A DNA stretch of 41,936 bases. Origin: an uncultured Ilumatobacter sp. (GTDB lineage Bacteria; Actinomycetota; Acidimicrobiia; Acidimicrobiales; Ilumatobacteraceae). A program made the translations under genes and the position numbers. Where the stretch lies: NCBI GenBank assembly GCA_938049325.1, contig CALICC010000003.1, positions 1 through 41,936 on the forward strand, read 5' to 3'. The notes under the pieces were generated by a model. The model did no database searches, was not told the DNA's origin, and was given only the letters and a program-made list of their open reading frames with translations. Below are positions 26,788-35,506 of the stretch, piece by piece. Positions within the stretch are counted from its first letter, which is position 1. Each line of letters starts with the position of its first letter.

Positions 26788-28102
26788 AATCGCAGACCGC
26801 TGTCTGGTGAGCGGAGCTGACGGTCACGTCACCGTGACGCCTGCCGGGCGTGTCGTCCTGACCGAAACCCCCACTGCGCAACGCGGTGAAGACCTCGACC
26901 GAATCGCCGGCGACGTCGGCTCCGACGTCGCGCTCCGAACGCTTGCCGGCATCGGCGGTACGGCTGCGCTCCTCGAACCATCGGATGGCCCGCTGCGGTT
27001 GACGATGACGGGACGCATCGGTGTGCTGATCGAGCTGCCGAACGCCGAGATGTTCGTGAGCCCGACGGGCAGCGATGGCCACACCGTGATGATTCCGGGT
27101 GACGCCACGCGATTCGCCGTGGCCATCGGGGCAACCGCGCCGAGCGATCTCACGCCCAACACCGCCGCCAGCATTTCGCACGCGGATGGCCAGCCTGCGA
27201 GCCAGTTCGTGATCGATCTGGTCGGTGCGCAGCCCGACCCGACACCTGTCGGACTCGACATCGTCGACCTGTCGATCGTGGCAGACATCGCACCCGCACC
27301 ACTACCGATCGTGGCCGCCGAGCCGCAACCGCCGGCACCGCGCCCACCGTCGGATCCGTCGATCATTCCGCCTCAGCCGCGCTCGTCGCAGCCACCGCCA
27401 CCCAATCCGAGCGACATCATCCCGCCGCAGCCGATCTTCGGCCAGGCCGCCTCACCGCAACCAGCCTCACCCCAACCCGCGCCACCCCAACCTGCGCCGC
27501 CCGCTTCCACGCCGCCGCCCGCCGAGACGCCAGCTCCTGACGTCGCACCCGCACCGGCCGCAGCTGCTGCCCCCGGTCCAGGATCCGGAGCGACCCAAGC
27601 GCATGACGCATCTCCCGACGATCCGAATTGGGTGCTCGGAATCCGGTGTCCACTCGACCACCACAACCATCCCGAAGCCGAGTACTGCTCGCAGTGCGGT
27701 CGCAAGATGGGCATCAACTCGACGGCCGTGTTCGTCGGTGGACCTCGCCCGCCGCTCGGGCTGTTCCTCCTCGACGACGGCGGTGCGATCCCGATCGCCA
27801 CCGACCTCCTGATCGGCCGCGACGCGACGACGCACGAAGACGTGCGCGCCGGCGACCGCCAGGCCGTCCTCCTCACTGATGCGAGCAACGTGGTCTCACG
27901 CCACCATCTGGCGATCACGTTGGATGAGTGGAACGTCACGGTCACCGACCTCGGGAGCGCGAACGGCACGTCACTCGTGAGCGACCTCACCGGCCGCGCG
28001 ATGACCCTCGACCCCCATCAGGTCGTGACGATGCAACCGGGCGACCTGTTGCAGATCGGCCCGCGCACGCTGCAGCTTCAGCTGCACCACGTCGCGAGCT
28101 GA
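26780..28102 (+). CDS. FHA-domain protein with Pro-rich linker and zinc-ribbon motif
   Basis: Pro/Ala-rich linker, CPLDHHNHPEAEYCSQCGRKM, FHA core LIGRDA...SNVVSRHHLAITLDEWNVTVTDLGSANGT. Confidence 0.88.
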   Translation: MSEIADRCLVSGADGHVTVTPAGRVVLTETPTAQRGEDLDRIAGDVGSDVALRTLAGIGGTAALLEPSDGPLRLTMTGRIGVLIELPNAEMFVSPTGSDGHTVMIPGDATRFAVAIGATAPSDLTPNTAASISHADGQPASQFVIDLVGAQPDPTPVGLDIVDLSIVADIAPAPLPIVAAEPQPPAPRPPSDPSIIPPQPRSSQPPPPNPSDIIPPQPIFGQAASPQPASPQPAPPQPAPPASTPPPAETPAPDVAPAPAAAAAPGPGSGATQAHDASPDDPNWVLGIRCPLDHHNHPEAEYCSQCGRKMGINSTAVFVGGPRPPLGLFLLDDGGAIPIATDLLIGRDATTHEDVRAGDRQAVLLTDASNVVSRHHLAITLDEWNVTVTDLGSANGTSLVSDLTGRAMTLDPHQVVTMQPGDLLQIGPRTLQLQLHHVAS

Positions 28103-28123
28103 GCACCGCGCCCGCCGCGAGCG

Positions 28124-28777
28124 TCAGTCGACCGCGGCCAGCACGTCGGCGCGGTGCTTGACCGCGTCGACGACTCGGGCGTTTGGTTCGTCTGACGACT
28201 GGACGAACGTCGCTGCGTCGGCTGGCGACTTCCCAAACTCGATGTGTCGGGCGACGAGACGTTCGACCCGGAGCCCTGGATCGATGTCGAGATGAACCGT
28301 GAGATCGAAGAGACCAGCGAGCGCATCCCACGGTGGCGTCTCGAGCAACAGGTAGTTGCCTTCGACGATGACGATGTGGGCCGAGGCATCCACGTGGATC
28401 TGCTCGTCGATCGGTTCGTCGATGACCCGATCGAATGCGGGCAACGACACCGTCTGCGTTGCCGATCGCAGCGCTCCGACCGCGGCCACGAAGGCATCGG
28501 CAGCGAACGTGTGCGGGGCACCTTTGACGTGCCGCACGCCGCGCTCGTCGAGCACCGAGTTGGGCAGGTGGTAGCCGTCCATCGGGACGATCGCGGCGTC
28601 GAGTTCTGCTGCCAACGATGCCGCGACGGTGGACTTGCCACTCCCGGGCGCTCCGGCGATTCCGACGAGGAAGCGGTCGTGGCCAGCCGAGCGCGAGGCA
28701 ATGAGTGCGCCGAGTCCAGCGGCGTCGACGTGCTGTTGCGTCACGTCACGACGGCGCCGTTCACGCCGCAGCCGCAC
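28124..28777 (-). CDS. Nucleoside/nucleotide kinase-family protein (PanK/uridine-kinase-like; FrcK-like)
   Basis: Walker A GIAGAPGSGKSTVAASLA, VPMDGYHLPNSVLDERG, IVIVEGNYLLLETPPW. Confidence 0.85.
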   Translation of the reverse strand: MRLRRERRRRDVTQQHVDAAGLGALIASRSAGHDRFLVGIAGAPGSGKSTVAASLAAELDAAIVPMDGYHLPNSVLDERGVRHVKGAPHTFAADAFVAAVGALRSATQTVSLPAFDRVIDEPIDEQIHVDASAHIVIVEGNYLLLETPPWDALAGLFDLTVHLDIDPGLRVERLVARHIEFGKSPADAATFVQSSDEPNARVVDAVKHRADVLAAVD

Positions 28778-29537
28778 CGGTCATGATGGCAACGGCCTCG
28801 GCCATCGTGTGCGACTCGGGCGTCACGACGGTGGCGCGCCGACCCAAGCGCTGGATGTGGATCCGGTCGGCGACCTCGAACACGTGTGGCATGTTGTGAC
28901 TGATCAGGATCACAGGCAGACCGCGTTCGCGCAGGTCGCCGATCAGTTGCAACACCTGGCCTGACTCCTTCACCCCGAGCGCCGCCGTGGGTTCGTCGAG
29001 GATCACGACCTTGCTTCCGAACGCCGCGGCGCGGGCAACCGCCACTGCCTGGCGCTGACCGCCTGACAGCGTTTCGACGGCTTGCGTGATGTCTTGCAGC
29101 GTGCCGATGCCCAACTCGTCGAGTGCTTCTTTGGCCTGGCGTCGCATCCCGCGCTTGTCGACCTTGCGGAAGATGCTGCCGAGCGGCCCGGCGACACGAC
29201 GTTCACGTCCGAGAAACATGTTCTCGGCGATGTCGAGCGCCGGAGCGACGGCGAGCGTCTGGTACACGGTTTCGATCCCGACCGCTTGGGCGTCAGGCGG
29301 CCCCTTGAACGTGACCCGCTCACCGTTGAGATACATCTCGCCTTCGTCGGGTTCCATGGCGCCCGACAGGCACTTGATGAGCGACGACTTCCCCGCGCCG
29401 TTGTCGCCGATCACCGCGAGGACTTCGCCGGGATACAGCTCGAGGTCGGCACCGCCAAGCGCGGTGACTCGACCGAACCGCTTGACGAGGCCCCGCGCTT
29501 CGAGCACGGGCGTCGTGGCGCTGGACGCGTCGCTCAT
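28761..29537 (-). CDS. Sugar ABC transporter ATP-binding protein (single-domain, FrcA-like)
   Basis: GDNGAGKSSLIKCLSGAMEPDEGEM, LSGGQRQAVAVARAA, VVILDEPTAALG; true start MSDASSATTPVLEARG at 29537, overlapping permease stop. Confidence 0.92.
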   Translation of the reverse strand: MSDASSATTPVLEARGLVKRFGRVTALGGADLELYPGEVLAVIGDNGAGKSSLIKCLSGAMEPDEGEMYLNGERVTFKGPPDAQAVGIETVYQTLAVAPALDIAENMFLGRERRVAGPLGSIFRKVDKRGMRRQAKEALDELGIGTLQDITQAVETLSGGQRQAVAVARAAAFGSKVVILDEPTAALGVKESGQVLQLIGDLRERGLPVILISHNMPHVFEVADRIHIQRLGRRATVVTPESHTMAEAVAIMTGAAAA

Positions 29538-30625
29538 TTTCCAACCTTTCGGATCCAGGTGTCGAGGGCAACTGCGAAGAGGATGAGGAGCCCGATCGCC
29601 AAGTTCTTGTAGAACGCATCGACTCCGGCAAGGCTCAGCCCGGTATCGAACATCGTCACGATCATCGCTCCGATCAACGTGCCGACCAGCCGACCGCGAC
29701 CGCCGAAGAGACTGGTTCCTCCGATTACCACGGCGGTGATCGTCTCGAGATTGATGTCGGTGGCCGCGTTGCTCGATGCGGAGAGCGAGCGGCCAAGTTG
29801 CACCCAGCCACCAATGGCGTAGATGAGTCCGGCAACCATGTACACGCTGATCAAGACACCGCGTGTGTTGATGCCGGCGAGCCGCGCGGCTTCGGCGTCG
29901 TCGCCGGTGGCGTAGATGTGCCTGCCCCAGGCGGTGCTCGACAGGATGTATGCGAACACGACGTACATCGCGAGCGCCAGCAGCACGCCGACCGTGATGC
30001 GCATCGTGCCGATCGAGATGCCTCGTCCGAGAACGAGGAGCAGACCCTCTGCGACGTCTCGGGTTTCGCCGTTGTCTCCCAGCGCCTCCTTCGACGTGGT
30101 CTGCGCCTTGCTGTAGACGTTGCCGAGCGACTGGTACACGTAGAACGTGCCGAGCGTGACGATGAACGGTGGGAGTCCGAATCTGGTCACGAGCCCACCG
30201 TGGATCGCACCGAGGAACAGCCCGAGCAACACGCCGAGCAACAGACCAAAGACCGGGTGAATGGGGTCGATCACCCACCCGGCGATCGGCACGGTCGCAC
30301 CGAACGCGACCATTCGAGCGATCACGAGATGGACGAGGATCATCGCGGTGCCGACCGACAGGTCGATACCGGCGGTGAGGATGATGAGCGTCTGGCCGAT
30401 CGCCAAGGTGGCGAGCACAGCGGTCTGCTGCAACATGATGCCGATGGTGCTCGGCTGGTGGAAGCGGCCGTCACCGAGCATCGTGAACACAAGGCCGGAG
30501 ACGATGAGCACGAGTGCCGGGCTGAGGACCGGATACTTGTGGAGTGCGTGCTGGAGTTGGTCGAGCGGCGTACGTGACTGGCTCAGCAGACCGGTTGCGT
30601 CGTCGACGGGTGTCGCGGATGTCAT
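29534..30625 (-). CDS. Sugar ABC transporter permease (FrcC/RbsC-like)
   Basis: TAGIDLSVGTAMILVHLV, LPPFIVTLGTFYVYQSL, AARLAGINTRGVLISVYMVAGL, ITAVVIGGTSLFGGRG. Confidence 0.92.
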   Translation of the reverse strand: MTSATPVDDATGLLSQSRTPLDQLQHALHKYPVLSPALVLIVSGLVFTMLGDGRFHQPSTIGIMLQQTAVLATLAIGQTLIILTAGIDLSVGTAMILVHLVIARMVAFGATVPIAGWVIDPIHPVFGLLLGVLLGLFLGAIHGGLVTRFGLPPFIVTLGTFYVYQSLGNVYSKAQTTSKEALGDNGETRDVAEGLLLVLGRGISIGTMRITVGVLLALAMYVVFAYILSSTAWGRHIYATGDDAEAARLAGINTRGVLISVYMVAGLIYAIGGWVQLGRSLSASSNAATDINLETITAVVIGGTSLFGGRGRLVGTLIGAMIVTMFDTGLSLAGVDAFYKNLAIGLLILFAVALDTWIRKVGK

Positions 30626-30680
30626 TCGTCCCCCAGACGGTGATGACGATGTGTGTGAGTAACGGCGTGCAGGAACGACA

Positions 30681-30710
30681 ACGGGGCGGCCGGCGCACCG
30701 ACCGCCCCGT
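30681..30710 (-). other. Intercistronic GC-rich stem-loop between substrate-binding and permease genes
   Basis: Minus strand ACGGGGCGGTCGG-TGCG-CCGGCCGCCCCGT: 13-bp stem with one G-U pair, UGCG (UNCG-class) tetraloop. Confidence 0.75.
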
Positions 30711-30770
30711 CATCCTGACATGTGTCTTCGTGGTGACCCGGTGCCGGAGCACCAGGTCAAGCTGCGGCGA

Positions 30771-31910
30771 TCAGCCCCAGCAGATCTCGGTGCCGTCGGC
30801 AACCGAGATGCTGTCGACACCGTCGACGGCGCTGTCGGTGACGAGCGCGACGCCGGTGTTGAAGAAGTCGAGGCCGTCGGTCGGCGTAGGTGCGTCTCCG
30901 CCGTTGGCGAGGTCGACGATTGCTTCCATGCCGAGCGTGGCCATCCGACCGGGGTACTGCTGAGCGGTGGCACCGATGACACCTTCGGCGACGAGGCGCA
31001 GACCCGGGTCACAACCGCCGTCGACCGAGACGATCAGCACGCCGTCAGCGCTGCCTGCAGCGGTGAGTGCGTCGAACGCACCCTGAGCTGCCGGCTCGTT
31101 GATCGTGTAGACGACGTTGATGTCGGGGTTCTGAGCCAGGCAGGTTTCCATCGCCGTGCGGCCTCCGTCGACGGCGCCGTTGGTCGGTTCGTGGCAGACG
31201 ATTTCGTAGTCGCCACCCGAGTAGCTGCCGGTGGCGGGTTCGTTGCCGTTGCCCGACGTGTCGATGGCATCGATGATGCCCATGCCGATCAAGAAGCCTT
31301 GGTCACGCAGGTAGTCGACGGAGACCACCTGGTCGTTGAAGAGGTCGAGCATGGCGATGGTCGCCTTCTCGCCGCCGAGGGTCCCGGCGGCCCACTGGCC
31401 GATCAGTTCGCCGCCGAGCTGGTTGTCGGTCGCGAAAGTGATGTCGACCGCATCAGCCGGATTCGGCGGCGTGTCGAGTGCGATCGTGTAGAGCCCCGCG
31501 TCGCGTGCTGCCTGCAGTGCGGGCACCACGGCATCGCCGCTCGGCGTGATGAGGATGCCAGCGTCACCGCGGGCAACAGCGGCTTCGATCGCATCGATCT
31601 GACTCTGCGTGTCGCCGTCTTCTTGACCGGCGGCCACCGTGAGGCTCACGCCCAGTGCGTCGGCTTCGGCTTCGGCCGAGTTGGCCATCGACACGAAGAA
31701 CGCATTCGACGTGTTCTTGAGGATCAACGACACGCCCACGCCGTCTCCTCCGGTGTCGGCAGCGGCGGTGCCGTCGGAACTCTCGGCAGCGGTACTCGCT
31801 TCCGGTGCGTCGTCGGATGCCTCGTCGTCGCTCCCACACGCCGCGAGCACCAGTGCGCCAGCAGCGAGCGCGCTCGCAACGCGCCGGCCATACATCGATG
31901 ATTTCTTCAC
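30771..31910 (-). CDS. Sugar ABC transporter substrate-binding lipoprotein (FrcB-like)
   Basis: Lipobox ALVLAACGSDDE; periplasmic binding fold VSLILKNTSNAFFVSMANSAEAEADALGVSLTVAAGQEDGDTQSQIDAIEAAVARGDAGILITPSG; GTG at 31910 preceded by GAGGGGG; track start 31961 lies in the operator. Confidence 0.9.
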   Translation of the reverse strand: MKKSSMYGRRVASALAAGALVLAACGSDDEASDDAPEASTAAESSDGTAAADTGGDGVGVSLILKNTSNAFFVSMANSAEAEADALGVSLTVAAGQEDGDTQSQIDAIEAAVARGDAGILITPSGDAVVPALQAARDAGLYTIALDTPPNPADAVDITFATDNQLGGELIGQWAAGTLGGEKATIAMLDLFNDQVVSVDYLRDQGFLIGMGIIDAIDTSGNGNEPATGSYSGGDYEIVCHEPTNGAVDGGRTAMETCLAQNPDINVVYTINEPAAQGAFDALTAAGSADGVLIVSVDGGCDPGLRLVAEGVIGATAQQYPGRMATLGMEAIVDLANGGDAPTPTDGLDFFNTGVALVTDSAVDGVDSISVADGTEICWG

Positions 31911-31946
31911 AACAGTCCCCCTCAGGAATGAATTCACGTCGCCGGG

Positions 31947-31960
31947 TGACAACGTTGTCA
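31947..31960. promoter_or_regulatory. LacI-type operator copy 1, TGACAACGTTGTCA
   Basis: Perfect 14-bp palindrome with central CpG. Confidence 0.85.
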
Positions 31961-31972
31961 AGGACAGTACGC

Positions 31973-31998
31973 ATCGCTTGACAACGTTGTCAAGCGAT
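31973..31998. promoter_or_regulatory. LacI-type operator copy 2, 26-bp perfect palindrome ATCGCTTGACAACGTTGTCAAGCGAT
   Basis: Contains TGACAACGTTGTCA core at 31979-31992; also carries TTGACA on both strands. Confidence 0.88.
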
Positions 31999-32013
31999 TT
32001 CGTGACGAACCCT

Positions 32014-32027
32014 TGACAACGTTGTCA
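32014..32027. promoter_or_regulatory. LacI-type operator copy 3, TGACAACGTTGTCA
   Basis: Perfect 14-bp palindrome, third copy in the divergent intergenic region. Confidence 0.85.
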
Positions 32028-32104
32028 CACATCTGGAAACTGCTCGATGTGCTCGGCACCTACACTCGACCCCGCCGACGAGCGGCGTAAGGCGGGCACC
32101 AGGG

Positions 32105-33136
32105 ATGCAACAGCGACGACCAACCATGCGCGACGTCGCCGAACGGGCCGGCGTGAGCTTCAAGACGGTGTCGCGCGTGGTCAACGCCGAAGGTGGCGTG
32201 AGCGAAGTGCTTGCCGACCGCGTCGCCGGCGCCATTTCCGAACTCGGGTACCGCCCCGACGAACGCGCACGCCGGTTGCGCCAGAGCGACGCCAAGACGG
32301 GAGCCATCGGGTTCGTGATCGTTGACGTCTCCAACCCGTTCTTCTCGTCGGTCCTGCGCGGCATCGAAGAGGTCGCAACCGCCCATGACTCGATCGTCAT
32401 GTCGGGCAGCACCGATGGCGACAAGGACCGCGAGCGCCAGCTCATCGACGCGTTCGTCTCGCGTCGAGTCGACGGCCTCATCGTCGTTCCCGAGGGGTCG
32501 ACCGACAACACCCTCCGCGTCGAGATCGAACGAGGCACGCCGATCGTCTTCGTCGACCTCGAACCGTCAGAGCTCACCGCCGACCTGGTGCGCAGCGACC
32601 ATCATCTCGGCTCGGTCGCCGCGACTGAGCACCTCATCGCACACGGGCACCGCGACATCGCGTTCTTCGGTGATCACCCCGACATCTCCTCGTCGCGCCT
32701 TCGCCGGGCGGGATACGAACAAGCGCTCACCGCTGTCGGCATCGACATCGACGAGAACCGCATCGTGCAGGATCGACTTCGACCCGACGAGTGGCGTGAC
32801 GTGATTCGGACCTACCTCGAGACGCACGAGCGCCCGACGGCGATCTTCTCCGCACAGAACTTCGTCACGGTCGGATGCACTCAGGCTCTCCACGACCTCG
32901 ACCTCCACACCACGATCGCCCAGGTCGGCTTCGACGAAATCGAGCTCGGCGATGTGGTGACGCCCGGTATCACGACCGTTCCGCAACACCCGCTCGACCT
33001 CGGTCGTCGAGCAGCCCAGACGTTGTTCAATCGAATCGGCGGCGACCGTGGCGACGTGACCAAGGAGATCATCGCCAGCCCGATCATCCAGCGCGGATCC
33101 GGAGAGATCCGCCCGGCTGCGACACCGGCCGACTGA
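32105..33136 (+). CDS. LacI-family transcriptional regulator
   Basis: HTH RPTMRDVAERAGVSFKTVSRVVNAEGGVSEVLADRVAGAISELGYRPDERARRLRQ; sugar-binding domain. Confidence 0.95.
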   Translation: MQQRRPTMRDVAERAGVSFKTVSRVVNAEGGVSEVLADRVAGAISELGYRPDERARRLRQSDAKTGAIGFVIVDVSNPFFSSVLRGIEEVATAHDSIVMSGSTDGDKDRERQLIDAFVSRRVDGLIVVPEGSTDNTLRVEIERGTPIVFVDLEPSELTADLVRSDHHLGSVAATEHLIAHGHRDIAFFGDHPDISSSRLRRAGYEQALTAVGIDIDENRIVQDRLRPDEWRDVIRTYLETHERPTAIFSAQNFVTVGCTQALHDLDLHTTIAQVGFDEIELGDVVTPGITTVPQHPLDLGRRAAQTLFNRIGGDRGDVTKEIIASPIIQRGSGEIRPAATPAD

Positions 33137-33184
33137 ACAGGATTCGCCGGGTGCCCAACACCGGTTGATTCGTAGGCTGCCCGC

Positions 33185-34825
33185 ATGAGTTCGCTGTCGC
33201 TCACACCGCACCCGTCATTCTCGGGCCGACCGGGTCCCGTGCTCGTGGTCGTCGCCGACGGTGTCGGCGTCGCACCTCCCGGGGCCAGCAATGCCGTGAC
33301 CGAGGCGAACACGCCGACGCTCGACGAACTCACCGGCACCGAGCTCTACACCGAACTCGCCGCACACGGACCAGCGGTGGGGCTGCCGACCGACGACGAC
33401 ATGGGCAACAGCGAGGTCGGCCACAACGCCCTCGGCGCCGGCCGCATCTTCGCTCAAGGCGCCAAGCTCGTGAACAAGGCCATCAAGACCGGTGCGATCT
33501 TCGAGTCCGAAGTGTGGGGCAAGGCGATCGAGCACGGGAGGAGCGGGACACTCCACCTCCTCGGCTTGCACTCCGACGGTGGGGTCCACTCGAGCCTCGA
33601 GCATCTGTACGCGCTCCTCCGCCAAGCCGCCGATGAAGGCGTCACGAGCTGCGCTGTCCACATCTTGCACGACGGTCGCGACGTCGACGCTCGCTCGGCG
33701 CTGCGCTACATCGAGCAGACCGAAGCAGTGCTGAGCGAGATCAACGCAGGCGCTGACGACCGCGATTTTCGCATTGCGTCGGGCGGCGGCCGCATGGGGA
33801 TCACGATGGATCGATACGGCGCCGACTGGCCGATGGTCGAGCGCGGTTACCGCTGCCACGCACACGGCGAAGGCCGCGAGTTCGCGTCGGCAACCGAGGC
33901 GGTCGAGACCATGTACGCCGAGTCCGACTCGGGCGATCAGTACCTCGGCGAGTTCGTCGTGATGCGCGACGGAGCTCCAGCGGGCACCATCGTCGACGGC
34001 GACGCCGTGGTGTTGTTCAACTTCCGCGGCGACCGAGCGATCGAGATCTCGCGCGCCTTCGAGGAGACCGACTTCGACGTCTTCGACCGCACCGGCGCCA
34101 ACGGACGCCCACACCCCGACGTCTTCTACGCGGGGATGCTGCAGTACGACGGCGACGCGTTCGTCCCGAAGCAGTACCTGGTGGCGCCTCCTGCGATCGA
34201 TCGCGTCATGGGTGAGTTCCTCTGCGCGGAAGGTGTGCGCAGTTTTGCGATCAGCGAGACGCAGAAGTTCGGCCACGTGACGTTCTTCTGGAATGGCAAC
34301 CGGTCGGGCTACATCGACGAAGAACTCGAGACCTACATCGAGATTCCGTCCGACAACGTGGAGTTCGACACGACGCCGGCCATGAAGGTGCGCGAGATCA
34401 CTGACGAGACCATCGACCTGTTGCGGTCCGGCGAGTACCGCTTCGGCCGGCTCAACTTCCCGAGCGGCGACATGGTCGGCCACACCGGCCACCTGCACGC
34501 AACCGTCGAAGCAATGGAGATCATCGACGAATGCATGGCCCGCCTCATCGAAGTGATCGACGACCTCGGTGGTGTGCTCGTCTTCACCGCCGACCACGGC
34601 AACGCCGACATCATGTTCACCGAGAAGGACGGCGTGCGATCACCCAAGACGAGCCACACGCTCAGCCCTGTACCGTTCGCCATTCACGACCCGAACTACG
34701 ACGGCGAGTACCACATGAGCGCTGCCGTCGGTGTCGGCCTTGCCAACGTGGCGTCGACCGTGTTCAACCTGCTCGGGTACGAAGCGCCGAACGACTACCT
34801 CGACTCGCTGATCACGTTCGGCTGA
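33185..34825 (+). CDS. gpmI: 2,3-bisphosphoglycerate-independent phosphoglycerate mutase
   Basis: DDDMGNSEVGHNALGAGRIFAQGAKLVNKAI, LLGLHSDGGVHSSLEHL, HGDGRD-type HDGRDVD, FTADHGNADIMF. Confidence 0.96.
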   Translation: MSSLSLTPHPSFSGRPGPVLVVVADGVGVAPPGASNAVTEANTPTLDELTGTELYTELAAHGPAVGLPTDDDMGNSEVGHNALGAGRIFAQGAKLVNKAIKTGAIFESEVWGKAIEHGRSGTLHLLGLHSDGGVHSSLEHLYALLRQAADEGVTSCAVHILHDGRDVDARSALRYIEQTEAVLSEINAGADDRDFRIASGGGRMGITMDRYGADWPMVERGYRCHAHGEGREFASATEAVETMYAESDSGDQYLGEFVVMRDGAPAGTIVDGDAVVLFNFRGDRAIEISRAFEETDFDVFDRTGANGRPHPDVFYAGMLQYDGDAFVPKQYLVAPPAIDRVMGEFLCAEGVRSFAISETQKFGHVTFFWNGNRSGYIDEELETYIEIPSDNVEFDTTPAMKVREITDETIDLLRSGEYRFGRLNFPSGDMVGHTGHLHATVEAMEIIDECMARLIEVIDDLGGVLVFTADHGNADIMFTEKDGVRSPKTSHTLSPVPFAIHDPNYDGEYHMSAAVGVGLANVASTVFNLLGYEAPNDYLDSLITFG

Positions 34826-34876
34826 GATCGGCGGGAAGACCACCGTCGACCCCGCACCTGTCGCCATGATCGGGAA

Positions 34877-35506
34877 CTATGCGCGGACCACCGACGGAGT
34901 GTGAAGGCCGACGAGCACCGACATGGTGGGGGCGACTTGGATCTCGGTGGCGCGAACGTCGGGGTGCGTCAGCCAATGGTGGCGACCTTGGTCGATCTCA
35001 CCGTTGAAGTGCGGCGGCCACTGCTTCATCGGGGCGAAGTCGTCGATCGTGAACGAACCGAACGGCTTGACGACGTCGGCCAGTTCGACTCGCCGGTCGC
35101 CGGTCTTGCCGGTTCCCCACCCGCCGTCGAACACCAACAGATCGAACGGCCCCTGTTCGTAGAGCTCGCCCGCGTCACCCTGCAGCACCGTGACGTTCGA
35201 GACGTCGCGGAAGACGGTTTGAGCGGCAGCCGCACGAGCCTCGTCGAGCTCGATACTGACGAACTCGACGGCGGGGTCGGCATAGCTCGACAGCCACCCC
35301 AGCCCTGCACCGGTGCCGGTGCCGATCTCGGCGACACGGCCGCCCGGCGCAACTCCGGCTCCGAGCGACTGCAACAACCGTCCCGTCGCTGGGTGCACAC
35401 ACAGCTCGAACGACAGCTGCTCGGCAGCGGCGACCGCGTCACGTACGAGCGGCGGCACGGTGGCGGGATCGAGCGCCGCGTACATCGCAGTTCCTCCGAG
35501 CGACAT
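34877..35506 (-). CDS. Class I SAM-dependent methyltransferase (O-methyltransferase-like)
   Basis: VAEIGTGTGAGLGWLSSY, VSIELDEARAAAAQTVF, LLVFDGGWGTGKTGDRRVELADVVKPFGSFTIDDFAP. Confidence 0.82.
   Translation of the reverse strand: MSLGGTAMYAALDPATVPPLVRDAVAAAEQLSFELCVHPATGRLLQSLGAGVAPGGRVAEIGTGTGAGLGWLSSYADPAVEFVSIELDEARAAAAQTVFRDVSNVTVLQGDAGELYEQGPFDLLVFDGGWGTGKTGDRRVELADVVKPFGSFTIDDFAPMKQWPPHFNGEIDQGRHHWLTHPDVRATEIQVAPTMSVLVGLHTPSVVRA

Noticed and set aside
29538-30278. N-terminal extension of the ABC ATPase ORF (28761..30278)
   Set aside because: Overlaps the permease gene in another frame; MSDASS start at 29537 with ATGA overlap is convincing
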